The notes under the pieces: generated by a model
What the model was told of the DNA's origin: nothing
The model's database searches: none
Seen by the model: only the letters and a program-made list of their open reading frames with translations
Source of the DNA: Curtobacterium flaccumfaciens pv. betae
Lineage (GTDB): Bacteria; Actinomycetota; Actinomycetes; Actinomycetales; Microbacteriaceae
Length of the DNA stretch: 64,000 bases
Direction of reading: 5' to 3'
Assembly: GCF_026241855.1 (NCBI RefSeq)
Contig: NZ_JAPJDC010000001.1
Coordinates: 1,550,001-1,614,000 of the forward strand
Made by a program: the position numbers and the translations under genes
Shown here: positions 53,952-62,716 of the stretch, one piece after another
Position numbering within the stretch: the stretch's first letter is position 1
How the letters are laid out: each line of letters opens with the position of its first letter

Positions 53952-53962
53952 TTGGAGGACTC

Positions 53963-54658
53963 ATGTCGCCACTCAGCCGGCTCCCACGATCCGGAACGCT
54001 TGCGGAACAGGCCGCTGATCGACTCCGTGCATCCATCACCGATGGTGTGTGGCCGGTTGGGACACGCGTCCCTGCGGAGCACGACCTCGTCGAGCAGCTG
54101 GGTGTGAGCCGGAACACCGTACGCGAGGCGCTTCGTGGACTCGTCCACACCGGTCTCCTCGAGGCGAGGGTGGGGGATGGAACCTACGTGATCGCGACCA
54201 GCGAGCTGCGGTCGGCCATCTCCCGGCGTTCTGCGACGTCAACGCCGGACGAGGTGATGGAACTCCGCGCGGTCCTCGAGGAACACGCTGCGGCCCTCGC
54301 CGCCCGACGTGCTGTCCCGGAGGACATCGCCACGCTTCGCGCACTCCTGGCCGTAGCGACTGGTGAGCGGGTTGACATGGAACGCATCGCCGCTGCGGAC
54401 AGACGATTCCACCGAGAGGTTGCCCGGATCAGCGGTAATGGACTTCTCGCAGATCTCCATGAACATCTCGGAGCAGCCGTCAGTGAGGTCGTCGGGGGGC
54501 TCGAGGCCGACGATCGAATCGCTGATGAGCATGCTGCGCTCCATGATCGGCTCGTCGACAGCATCGAAGCGCACGACGAAGCCGGAGCGCGCCTGGCGGC
54601 CGTCGAGATCGTCGCCGTGGTCCGCCGAGTCGGCGGACCCTCGAACATCGATTGCTGA
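53963..54658 (+). CDS. GntR-family transcriptional regulator (FadR subfamily)
   Basis: 231 aa. The helix-turn-helix AEQAADRLRASITDGVWPVGTRVPAEHDLVEQLGVSRNTVREALRGLVHTGLLEARVGDGTYV (about 15-76) is followed by the all-helical FCD effector domain. Metal/ligand-type residues are visible: Asp/His in AAADRRFHREVARISGN and His in HAALHDRLVDSI. A TTTGGAGGAC ribosome site precedes the ATG. It lies directly upstream of, and in line with, the amidohydrolase gene and probably controls it. Confidence 0.9.
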   Translation: MSPLSRLPRSGTLAEQAADRLRASITDGVWPVGTRVPAEHDLVEQLGVSRNTVREALRGLVHTGLLEARVGDGTYVIATSELRSAISRRSATSTPDEVMELRAVLEEHAAALAARRAVPEDIATLRALLAVATGERVDMERIAAADRRFHREVARISGNGLLADLHEHLGAAVSEVVGGLEADDRIADEHAALHDRLVDSIEAHDEAGARLAAVEIVAVVRRVGGPSNIDC

Positions 54659-54832
54659 CGCTGGTGCCTCACCGGGTCACGATCCGCCGATGAACCACCC
54701 CTGACTCGACGCTCTTGCGTCGACAATGACCGGTCACTGCTTCACGGACCGCCGTACCGGGCCACCGAGCCCGGTCCTCTCCGCGCCCAGAACGGGCGCA
54801 ACTGCACCACCGCACCACGAAGGAACCCGACC

Positions 54833-55801
54833 ATGAAGTTCATCGGACTCGAAGAACACATGATGCCCGCTGAGATCTTCGACGCCGCCGGCGCCGACGG
54901 TCACGCAATGATGGATCAGCCGTACCTCGACGGCCTCAACGACCTGACCGACGGCGGCGAAGCCCGCATCCAGCGAATGGACTCCGCTGGCATCGACGTC
55001 CAGGTGCTCTCCTCCGTCGCACAGTTCGTGCAGGTCCTGCCCCCACACCAGTCGACCGAGCTCTCCCGGCGCCTCAACAACACCATGGCGAAGGTGGTCG
55101 ACAACCACCCTGATCGGTTCAAGTTCTTCGCCACCCTCCCGATCTCCGACCCGAAGGCTGCCGTCGCGGAGCTCCGTCGCGCCGTCGAAGAGCAGGGTGC
55201 CGTCGGCACGATGATCCACGGGCAGACCAACGGCGTCTTCCTCGACGACCCCTCCATGCGGCCGATCCTCGCCGAAGTCGAACGTCTCGGCGTCCCGATC
55301 TACCTCCACCCCGGCTTCCCGCCCATCGAGGTCTTCAAGGCCTACTATTCGGGCCTCGACCCGTATGTCGCGACCATGCTCTCCACGGGTGGATGGGGAT
55401 GGCACGCGGAGAACGGTATGCACATCCTCCGGATGGTCTCGAACCTGGTCTTCGAGCGGTTCCCGGACCTGCAGATGGTCGTGGGCCACATGGGCGAGAA
55501 CCTGCCGTTCTCCCTCGCGCGCGCGGACGAGTGGCTCACCCCGCGTATCAAGGGACTGACCGGGACCGTCGCGGAACAGGTACGCGATCACCTCCACATC
55601 ACCATCTCCGCCTACACGACGGTTCCGCCGCTCCTGTGCGCGCTCGAGGTGTTCGGCATCGACCGGATCCTGTTCGCCGTCGACTACCCGTTCGGCGACT
55701 CCGCAACGCACACGAGCTTCATCGAGAACGCACCCCTCAGCCCGGCCGACAAGCGGAAGATCGCGCACGGCAACGCTGAAGCCCTGTTGACGCGACTCTG
55801 A
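54833..55801 (+). CDS. Amidohydrolase_2 (ACMSD/resorcylate-decarboxylase-like) protein
   Basis: 322 aa, metal-dependent TIM barrel. Metal and catalytic residues of the family are in place: E7-x-H9 (GLEEHMMP), His159 (IYLHPGFPP), His219 (VVGHMGENLP) and Asp284 (FAVDYPFG). Members decarboxylate aromatic hydroxy-acids or hydrolyse related rings. FPPIEVFKAYYSGLDPY and WGWHAENGMHILR are shared with reversible gamma-resorcylate and 2,3-dihydroxybenzoate decarboxylases. Base composition is slightly lower in GC than neighbours. Together with the FadR-type gene it forms a two-gene aromatic-acid cassette. Confidence 0.88.
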   Translation: MKFIGLEEHMMPAEIFDAAGADGHAMMDQPYLDGLNDLTDGGEARIQRMDSAGIDVQVLSSVAQFVQVLPPHQSTELSRRLNNTMAKVVDNHPDRFKFFATLPISDPKAAVAELRRAVEEQGAVGTMIHGQTNGVFLDDPSMRPILAEVERLGVPIYLHPGFPPIEVFKAYYSGLDPYVATMLSTGGWGWHAENGMHILRMVSNLVFERFPDLQMVVGHMGENLPFSLARADEWLTPRIKGLTGTVAEQVRDHLHITISAYTTVPPLLCALEVFGIDRILFAVDYPFGDSATHTSFIENAPLSPADKRKIAHGNAEALLTRL

Positions 55802-55953
55802 ACCGACCCGTCGGCAGCTGGACCGAGTGGCAGCCGCGAGGAGGTGGGCTCCCTCGCGGCTCGTCCTGCCCCTGACGGGCCGCTTGAGATCAGCTCGTCG
55901 GCGGACGTCGCCGTGCAGAATCGGGTGTGGCGGACGATGTTCGAGCAGGCTCG

Positions 55954-57165
55954 TCACCGCGGGGCGGGCGTCCAGCCGACCAGGCGCTCGACGGCGGCCA
56001 GGACGACGGCCGGGGGTTCGCCTGTCACGATCTCGGTCTGGATCCGTCCGGCCGCGGAGCGGAACTCGGGCTCGGTCAGGAGTCGCGACGCGGTGGCGCG
56101 GATGTCCTCTGCGGTCGCCGCCGCGGCGTCGAGGACGAGTCCGGCGCCCAGGGTCTCGACGCAGCTGCCGTTCGGCAGCTGGTCGGCGCCGAGCGGCAGG
56201 ACCAGCAGGGGCACGCCGTGCGCGAGCGCTCCGGTCACCGATCCGGATCCGCCGTGGTTCACCACGAGGTCCACGAGCCCGAGCACCGTGTCCTGCGGGA
56301 CGTACTGCTCGATCCGGATCGCTCCCGGGCCCTCCGGCACCGGGAAGGTCGTCGGGTCGACCCAGGGTCCGGTGGTCACGAGGATCCGCGCCGGCAGGGC
56401 CGCGAGCGCGTCGATGAGCCGGGCGAACAGGTCGCCGGACTTCGTGTTGAACTCGGTGCCGAGCGTGACGTAGACGCGGGGTTCGTCGCCGGCGGCCAAC
56501 CACGCCGCGGCATCCGACGAGTGTGACGACCAGGTGTCCGGCCGCATCCGGATCACCGGGCCACGCAGCTCGTGCCCGGATCGCATCGACGCCGGGAACG
56601 GGACGACGGTGAGTGCGCCGCCGAGCATCTCCTGCTGCGGGTCGGGCCCGAGTCCCGCGCGTCGGCGGAGCGCCTCGAGCGGCTCCCGCACCGCGTCGCG
56701 CCAGGTCCCACCGGCCGAGGCGAAGGCCAGGACCACCACGCACGGCACCCCGGCACGTTCGGCGGCGGTCATGGCACCGAAGTCGAACTCCCCGCAGACC
56801 ACGAGGTCAGCCGACCACCGAGTGACCAGCCGTCCGACGTCGACGACGGCCCCGGCGGCCGCGTCCCCCAGGAAGACCTGGGGGACGCGGGTGAGCACCG
56901 CACTCGCATCGATCGGGGTCAGGGTGCCGGTGCCCGGCCTGCTCGCCGGCAGTTCCACGTCCCGCGGCTGCCGGTGCGAGAACCCGGTCTGTTCGAGGAC
57001 CGCCTCGCGTGCGCCGCTCAGTGCGGTCCGGTGTCCGGCAGCGCTGGCCGCGCGGGCGAGCGGCAGCATCGGCGCGAGGTGTCCCCGGCCCCGTGGGAAC
57101 GAGAACACGATGCGCAGGGGTTCCGGAGCCCCGTAGCCGGGCCGGCCGTTCGCAGCAGACACCAC
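55954..57165 (-). CDS. MGT-type (GT1) glycosyltransferase
   Basis: 403 aa if started at the GTG at 57165 (GGAG upstream); an ATG at 57240 would add 25 atypical residues. The N-domain has RIVFSFPRGRGHLAPMLPLARAASAAGHRTALSG. The C-domain has VYVTLGTEFNTKSGD, a QYVPQDTVLGLVDLVVNHGGSGSVTGALAHGVPLLVLPLGADQLPNGSCVETLGAGLVL box (HGGSGS intact) and a VEALG-like tail. This is the second such enzyme within 10 kb. Substrates are unknown. Confidence 0.9.
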   Translation of the reverse strand: MVSAANGRPGYGAPEPLRIVFSFPRGRGHLAPMLPLARAASAAGHRTALSGAREAVLEQTGFSHRQPRDVELPASRPGTGTLTPIDASAVLTRVPQVFLGDAAAGAVVDVGRLVTRWSADLVVCGEFDFGAMTAAERAGVPCVVVLAFASAGGTWRDAVREPLEALRRRAGLGPDPQQEMLGGALTVVPFPASMRSGHELRGPVIRMRPDTWSSHSSDAAAWLAAGDEPRVYVTLGTEFNTKSGDLFARLIDALAALPARILVTTGPWVDPTTFPVPEGPGAIRIEQYVPQDTVLGLVDLVVNHGGSGSVTGALAHGVPLLVLPLGADQLPNGSCVETLGAGLVLDAAAATAEDIRATASRLLTEPEFRSAAGRIQTEIVTGEPPAVVLAAVERLVGWTPAPR

Positions 57166-57282
57166 AGGGCTCCGATCGTCGTGCGGGCTCCCCGCCCGCT
57201 TCGTCAGACAACCGTATGGCGAACGGCGGTCGCGCTCCATGAACCCTTGGTCAGCCTCGACGGGGCGTGCACCCGGAGTCGG

Positions 57283-58620
57283 TCACTTGCCAGCGGCCTC
57301 GTTGTAGGACTCGATCTGCTTGCCGGCCTGCTGTTCGGCGTCCTGCATGGTCGATTCGACGTCGGCACCCTCGACGATCCGGTTGAAGGCGCCGATGACG
57401 GTGGCGCGCACCGTCGGGAACGCGCCGGTGATGCAGCCGGCAGCGGCGACGCTCGTGGGGTCGTCGGCGAGCTGCTGGTACATCGTGGCGATGTTCGGGT
57501 CGGACAGGGAGCGCTTGCCCACGGTGGTGTCCTGGGCGTCGGTGTTCATCGCGACGTAGCCGGTCGCCTTCGCCCACTCGGCCTGCACGTCCGGCGTCTG
57601 GAGCCACTTGGCGAACGTGTACGACGCCTGCTGCTCGGCGGACGAGTGGCCCTTGCCGGAGATCCACAGCGCGTTGCCGCCGATGACCTGCCCGGCGTCG
57701 TCGGAGGCCGACGTGGTGGGGAACCGGGCGACGACGGACTTCGAGCCGTCCGGGTCGACCGTCGTGTAGGCGCCGGAGGAGGTCAGCAGCATCCCGACCT
57801 TGTCGCTCGAGAACGCCGAGTTCTGCACGGTCGAGTCCGTACCGGGGTTCAGGGCGGCGCCGTCCTGGTAGAGCTTCTGCCGCGTGGTCATGAACTGCAC
57901 CTGGGTGTCCGAGGTGAGCGAGACGCCGGTGACCGGCTTGCCCTTCCGCCCGTTCTCCGGCGTGCAGAACGCCTGACCGCCCGAGGCGGTGAGCTCCTCG
58001 AGCATCCACGAATCGCCCATGTTCATGCTCATGCCGTAGCCACCGGTCGCGGCGTGGATCTTCTCGGCCCAGGTCGCGACCTGCGCCAGCGTCTTCGGCG
58101 GTTTCGTGGCGTCGAGGCCGGCCTTCGCGACGAGCGCCTTGTTCAGGTAGAGCACGGGCATCGAGACCGAGAACGGCATCGCCGCGAGTTGCTTGCCGTC
58201 GCTGTAGTAGGTCGCGGCGGCCGGCGCGATCGTGTCGGTACCCGACTTCGATCCACTGACCGTCGCGGGGGACACCGTCTGGCCGGAGTCGATCATGAAG
58301 CCGGTCGACACGTCGTTCATCATGAGCAGGTCCGGCGTCGAGCCGGACTGCACCGCCGCCGTGTACTTCGTCTGGACGGCCGCGTAGTCCCCCTGGAACG
58401 ACGACTTGACGGTGATGTGCTGGTCGTTCTCCTTGTTGAAGCGGGCGACGAGCGCGTCGAGCTCGGTCGCGGGCGGCCCGGACATGGCGTGCCAGAAGTC
58501 GACGGTGACGGGGCCGGAGCTGTCCGATGCGGAGCTCGACGTGGAGCACCCGGTCAGGGCGAGGACCGCGACGGCCCCGGTGGCGAGTGCGGTGAGGGCG
58601 GTGGAACGACGTGCGGGCAT
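57283..58620 (-). CDS. Sugar-type ABC transporter substrate-binding lipoprotein (SBP family 1)
   Basis: 445 aa, ATG at 58620. Lipoprotein signal MPARRSTALTALATGAVAVLALTGC (Cys25). The mature part starts VTVDFWHAMSGPPATELDALVARFNKEN, the UgpB/MalE-type opening, with PDLLMMNDVSTGFMIDSGQ and a Trp-rich binding region. UgpB-like lobes suggest a sugar or glycerophosphodiester ligand. The last gene of the permease-permease-receptor run, it is the most distal from the operator at 60512. Confidence 0.92.
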   Translation of the reverse strand: MPARRSTALTALATGAVAVLALTGCSTSSSASDSSGPVTVDFWHAMSGPPATELDALVARFNKENDQHITVKSSFQGDYAAVQTKYTAAVQSGSTPDLLMMNDVSTGFMIDSGQTVSPATVSGSKSGTDTIAPAAATYYSDGKQLAAMPFSVSMPVLYLNKALVAKAGLDATKPPKTLAQVATWAEKIHAATGGYGMSMNMGDSWMLEELTASGGQAFCTPENGRKGKPVTGVSLTSDTQVQFMTTRQKLYQDGAALNPGTDSTVQNSAFSSDKVGMLLTSSGAYTTVDPDGSKSVVARFPTTSASDDAGQVIGGNALWISGKGHSSAEQQASYTFAKWLQTPDVQAEWAKATGYVAMNTDAQDTTVGKRSLSDPNIATMYQQLADDPTSVAAAGCITGAFPTVRATVIGAFNRIVEGADVESTMQDAEQQAGKQIESYNEAAGK

Positions 58621-58676
58621 GGTGCGTCCTTCGGGTGTGGGGCGGGCGGGGGTCGGGGAGGGGAGCGAACGTGTCG

Positions 58677-59507
58677 TCACTTGAGCGCGCCGGCGGTGAG
58701 GCCACCGGCGAGGAACCGCTGGGCGACGAGCACGAGGACCAGGACGGGGAGGGTCACCATGGCGGCGCCGGCGAGGACCACGCCGATGTCGGCGGCCTCG
58801 GCGTCGGACAGCTGGGCGATGCCGACCTGCACGGTGCGGTGCTCCGGCGAGTTGGTGACGAGGAGCGGCCAGAAGAACCCGTTCCAGGCGGCCGTCGCAC
58901 TCACAAGGGTGACCGAGACGAGCGTCGGGCGGGTGAGCGGCAGGAGCATGGACCGGACGAACCGGAAGTGTCCGGCACCGTCGAGCACCGCGGCTTCGCG
59001 CAGCTCGTCCGGGAAGCTCAGGAACGCCTGGCGGAACAGGAAGATCGTCAGCGCCGAAGCCACGAACGGCAGGAAGACGACCAGGAGCGTGTCGATGAGG
59101 TGCCACGACGAGACGGTCAGGTAGTTCGCGATCAGCGTTGTCTCGCCGGGGATCATCATGCTGGCGAGCAGGACGAGGAACAGGGCGCGGGTGCCCCGGA
59201 GCCGACAGAACACCAGGGCGTAGGCGGTGATGATGCCGATGACGACCTGCAGCACCGTCTGGGCGAGGGTGACGACGACGCTGTTCAGGAACTGCTGCCC
59301 GAGCGGGACGACCTGCGTGGCCCGGACGATGTTGTCGAGTGTCAGGTGGATCGGCACGAGACCGGCGAGGCCCTGGTCCAGGTACCGGGTCGGGGTGAGC
59401 GCGCCCTCGAACACGTAGTAGAGCGGGAAGCAGACGACGACGACCGCGATGACGAGCCAGGCGTAGACGAAGAGGCTCCGGAGCCGGCGTGCGGTGACGG
59501 GGCGCAT
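58677..59507 (-). CDS. ABC transporter permease, UgpE/MalG type
   Basis: 276 aa with six membrane helices. The coupling loop EAAVLDGAGHFRFVRSMLLPLTRPTL matches the EAA motif of carbohydrate permeases. The ATG shares its A with the upstream TGA (TGATG), so translation is coupled. No ATPase gene is present in this set; a shared MsmK/UgpC-type ATPase elsewhere is expected. Confidence 0.92.
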   Translation of the reverse strand: MRPVTARRLRSLFVYAWLVIAVVVVCFPLYYVFEGALTPTRYLDQGLAGLVPIHLTLDNIVRATQVVPLGQQFLNSVVVTLAQTVLQVVIGIITAYALVFCRLRGTRALFLVLLASMMIPGETTLIANYLTVSSWHLIDTLLVVFLPFVASALTIFLFRQAFLSFPDELREAAVLDGAGHFRFVRSMLLPLTRPTLVSVTLVSATAAWNGFFWPLLVTNSPEHRTVQVGIAQLSDAEAADIGVVLAGAAMVTLPVLVLVLVAQRFLAGGLTAGALK

Positions 59508-60493
59508 CAGTAGTTCACCCGCTTCTCGAGCACGCCGAACTGCACCAGCGACAGCCCGAGGACCAGCAGGAACAGGACGACCCCGAGCGCGGCGGCGAGG
59601 CCGAAGTTCGCGCTGCCGGACCCGAACGCCTGCTGGTAGATCGCGTAGACGAGGGTCTTCGACGAGTCGGCCGGACCGCCGCCGGTGAGGATCTGGATCT
59701 GCCCGAAGGTCGTGAGTGCCTCGACCGTGCCGGTCACGACGACGAAGAAGAGCGTCGGCGTGACGAGCGGCAGGGAGATCGACCAGAGTGTCCGCACGGG
59801 CCCGGCACCGTCCAGGTGCGCCGCCTCGATGACGTCCTGGTCGATGGCGCCGAACGCTCCGAGCAGGAGCAGCACGGTGAACCCGAGCGACCCCCAGATC
59901 GTCACGACGATGACGCTCGCCAGGGCCCACTGCGTGCTCGTCAGGAACGGGACGGGCGCGCCGCCGAACTGGGTGATCACCGTGTTCAGCAGCCCGTTGC
60001 CGGGTGCGAGCATCGCCGCGAACGCCACGGACCCCGCTGACACGGACACGACCATGGGCGCCGTCAGGAGTGCGCGGAAGACCGGCAGGCCGCGGAGCTT
60101 CACGGTCAGGGGGATCACCACGAGCAGACCGAACACGATCCGGCCGACGACCACGCCGACGCAGAAGACCGCGGTGGTCAGCATCGTCCGTCCGAACGCG
60201 GGGTCGGTGAACGTGCGGACGTAGTTCTGCAGCCCCACCGAGCCCGCCGGCTGACCGAAGATGTCGGTGCCCTGGGTGCTGAGGACCAGGACGCGGCCGA
60301 GCGGGTAGAAGACGAAGACCGCGAACGCGAGCAGCGCCGGGGCGAGGAGCACCAGACCGAGTCGGCGGTCCGAGCGCAACGAGGACCGCGTCGTCCGGGT
60401 CGTCCTGGTCGGACGCCGCGACTGCGGCGACCGCGGCGACCCTGCGGTACGCGGGGGACCGGCGACCAGGCCGGACCTGACGGGGACCGTCAT
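59507..60493 (-). CDS. ABC transporter permease, UgpA/MalF type
   Basis: 328 aa from the ATG at 60493, which has GGAGGAG nine bases upstream; the ATG at 60544 lies beyond the operator. A basic, low-complexity N-terminus precedes TM1 (LGLVLLAPALLAFAVFVFYPLG). The coupling loop is EAAHLDGAGPVRTLWSISLPLVTPTL. First gene of the importer operon, directly downstream of a perfect LacI-type palindrome. Confidence 0.92.
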   Translation of the reverse strand: MTVPVRSGLVAGPPRTAGSPRSPQSRRPTRTTRTTRSSLRSDRRLGLVLLAPALLAFAVFVFYPLGRVLVLSTQGTDIFGQPAGSVGLQNYVRTFTDPAFGRTMLTTAVFCVGVVVGRIVFGLLVVIPLTVKLRGLPVFRALLTAPMVVSVSAGSVAFAAMLAPGNGLLNTVITQFGGAPVPFLTSTQWALASVIVVTIWGSLGFTVLLLLGAFGAIDQDVIEAAHLDGAGPVRTLWSISLPLVTPTLFFVVVTGTVEALTTFGQIQILTGGGPADSSKTLVYAIYQQAFGSGSANFGLAAALGVVLFLLVLGLSLVQFGVLEKRVNY

Positions 60494-60511
60494 GGGGCGG
60501 ACTCCTCCGAG

Positions 60512-60539
60512 TAGGGAACGTTCCCTAACCGGGAACGAC
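60512..60539. promoter_or_regulatory. LacI-family operator of the ABC importer
   Basis: TAGGGAACGTTCCCTA (60512-60527) is a perfect 16-bp palindrome with the central CG typical of LacI/PurR sites. A half-site CCGGGAAC follows at 60529-60536. It lies 19 bp before the permease ATG, where binding would block transcription. The same GGGAACGTTCCC core occurs twice at 63391-63421. Confidence 0.85.
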
Positions 60540-60734
60540 TCCACTGTGCGGCGGGGGTCGAAGACCGGTCAAGGCACGTCGACCACCCGCCGTCACCCGT
60601 TCACGCCGCGTTCAACCCCTCCGCCGATCGGGCGCCGACGTGCACCGCCGCACGCCGCGCGTTCACCTCGGGTTCGGTCCGTCGACCGGCGTGGTTCGCC
60701 GTCCAGGAGCCTCGACGTCGTAGAACCGAGGACC

Positions 60735-61616
60735 ATGCGAACCGTTCCTGCTCCCCAGACACTCCGGGCGATCGCCGAGGAGGCCGCGCGCACCGTCGCG
60801 CCCGACCTGCTCGCCGTGTTTCGCGCCCCGATGACGATCAGCACGAAGCGCGACGCGCACGACGTGGTGACCCTGCACGACCGCGCGGCGGAAGAGGCGA
60901 TCACGGCGGTGCTCACCGCAGCCGTGCCCGGCTCCGTCGTCCTCGGCGAGGAAACCGGCACCACCGGCAGTACCGGCACCACCGGGGACACCGACGGCAC
61001 CGGGGACACCGGCAGCACCGATGACCCCGTGGTGCGGTGGATCGTGGACCCGATCGACGGCACCGCGAACTTCGCCCGCGGACTCGCGTACTGGTGCATC
61101 TCGATCGCGGCCGAGGTCGACGGCGAGGTCGTTGCCGGGGTGGTTTTCGACCCGGTCGCGGACCACGTGTTCGCGGCGGACGACGACGGCGCCTGGCTCG
61201 ACGGCGCCCCGATGCACTCGTCGTCGGGGCCGGATGACGCAGCGACGGTCCTGACGAGCTTCCCGGTGCAGCAGGACCTCGACCTGCTCGGCGAGGCCGC
61301 GGCGTTCGACCTGCTCCGGGACCTGACGCTCCGGTACCGCCACCACCACAGCCTCGGCAGCGGTGCCCTCAACCTGGTGCACGTCGCCGCCGGGTGGTCG
61401 GACGTGACGATGGGCTTCGCCACGCACCCGTGGGACGTCGCCGCCGGAGCGCTGGTGCTCGAGCGCGCCGGCGGGTGGTTCCGGGGCTTCCGTGGGGGCG
61501 ACGTCGTCGACCGTGCACACCTGGCGGACGACTACGTCGCCGCCGGCGCCGGAGGATCGCACGCCGAGCTGGTGCGCCGGGTGCAGGAGCTGTCGGCCAC
61601 GACCGCCGCCGACTGA
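60735..61616 (+). CDS. Inositol monophosphatase family protein
   Basis: Mg-dependent phosphomonoesterase, 293 aa, ATG at 60735 with GAGGA. Motifs: VLGEETG (metal Glu), WIVDPIDGTANFARGLAYWC (DPxDGTxNF) and HPWDVAAGALVLERAGG (xWDxAAG). A Thr/Gly/Asp-rich insert (TGTTGSTGTTGDTDGTGDTG) lengthens the loop just before the metal motif, a known variable place. It diverges from the importer across a 241-bp region with the LacI operator. It would hydrolyse sugar or polyol phosphates. Confidence 0.92.
   Translation: MRTVPAPQTLRAIAEEAARTVAPDLLAVFRAPMTISTKRDAHDVVTLHDRAAEEAITAVLTAAVPGSVVLGEETGTTGSTGTTGDTDGTGDTGSTDDPVVRWIVDPIDGTANFARGLAYWCISIAAEVDGEVVAGVVFDPVADHVFAADDDGAWLDGAPMHSSSGPDDAATVLTSFPVQQDLDLLGEAAAFDLLRDLTLRYRHHHSLGSGALNLVHVAAGWSDVTMGFATHPWDVAAGALVLERAGGWFRGFRGGDVVDRAHLADDYVAAGAGGSHAELVRRVQELSATTAAD
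60952..61022 (+). repeat. ACCGGC/GACACC-type repeat in the phosphatase gene
   Basis: A run of ACCGG(C/G)-(A/G)(C/G)(C/T)ACC units codes for the Thr-Gly-rich loop before the DPIDGT motif. Unit length is a multiple of three, so it can vary without breaking the frame. Confidence 0.75.
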
Positions 61617-61694
61617 GCCGCCGACCGGGCCGCCAGTCGGCCCGCCGGCCCGACCGCCGGCCGCGGACCGACCCGGCGCGGGCGTCGCGAGCGG

Positions 61695-62714
61695 TCAGCC
61701 GAGCGGGTGCCCGGCGACCGCCCGCGCGGTGGACCCACGCGGCAGCAGGCGTGTCGGGAGCACCTCGTGCCGGTCGCCGCGGCGACCCCGGAGCCGCTCG
61801 ACCACGAGCTCGACCGCCCGCGCGCCCATCCGGACGCGCGGCTGGTCGACACTCGTCAGGTCGAGCCGTTCGCCGAGACCGGTGCCGTCGAACCCGGTCA
61901 CCGCCGCCATCCGGGGGAGCGCGAGCCCCGCGCCGTCGGCGATCGCCACGAGCCGCGCCGCGGTCGCGTCGTTCGTCGCGACGAACGCCGTGACCCCGTC
62001 ACCGAGGTGCCGCGCGATCCGTGCCGGGTCCGCCGCCAGGGCCTCGACGTCGTCGACGCGGTGCTCGCCCGGTGCGCCGAGCTGCCCGGTGACCGCGGCG
62101 TGCGCGACGGCACGACGGGTCGTCGACGGGTGGCCGGACTCCGCCACGAAGCACGTGCGTCGGTGCCCGAGGGCGGCGAGGTGGAGCACCAGTGCCCGCA
62201 CGCCCGACTCCTCGTCGGCACGCACGGTGTCGAGTCCGAGACCGGCGAGCGCCGACCCGCTCGATCCGAGGACCGCGACCGGCAGGTCGCGCGCGACCGC
62301 CGCGAGCCGCGCCGGGGCGAGCCGACTGCTCAGGACCGCGACCCCGAGCACACCGTCGGCCGATCCGCGGGAGGTGTGCAGGGCCTCCAGGCCGTCGGCC
62401 AACCGGGCAGGGTCACGGAACCCGTCCACGACCCGGAGCGCGAACCCGAGGGTCTGCGCGGTCGCGCGTGCGCTCCGGAGTGCTTCGTCGTGGAACGGGT
62501 TCGCGGCTTCGGTGACGACCACCCCGAGGACGAGCGGCGCGCCCTGCGCGCGTCGCCGGGCGAGCGAACCGACCGGGAGGCCCAGCTCGTCCGCCGTCCG
62601 CACCGCGAGTTCCCGACGTGGCCGGGACACACCGTCGTCGCCCCGCAGGGCGAGTGACACGAGCGATCGCGAGATGGCACACCGCTCGGCGACGTCGCGG
62701 AGGGTCGCGGCCAC
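61695..62714 (-). CDS. LacI-family transcriptional regulator
   Basis: 339 aa from the GTG at 62714. The helix-turn-helix is TLRDVAERCAISRSLVSLALRGDDGVS (about 4-30); LALRG replaces the more usual hinge-preceding VLNG. The periplasmic-binding-like core has LVLGVVVTEAANPFHDEALRSA and a C-terminal DLTSVDQPRVRMGARAVELVVERL. The start is two bases after the 2H phosphoesterase stop, so the two are co-transcribed from the operator-bearing promoter at 63.4 kb. It is the best candidate to bind GGGAACGTTCCC. Confidence 0.93.
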   Translation of the reverse strand: MAATLRDVAERCAISRSLVSLALRGDDGVSRPRRELAVRTADELGLPVGSLARRRAQGAPLVLGVVVTEAANPFHDEALRSARATAQTLGFALRVVDGFRDPARLADGLEALHTSRGSADGVLGVAVLSSRLAPARLAAVARDLPVAVLGSSGSALAGLGLDTVRADEESGVRALVLHLAALGHRRTCFVAESGHPSTTRRAVAHAAVTGQLGAPGEHRVDDVEALAADPARIARHLGDGVTAFVATNDATAARLVAIADGAGLALPRMAAVTGFDGTGLGERLDLTSVDQPRVRMGARAVELVVERLRGRRGDRHEVLPTRLLPRGSTARAVAGHPLG

Positions 62715-62716
62715 GG

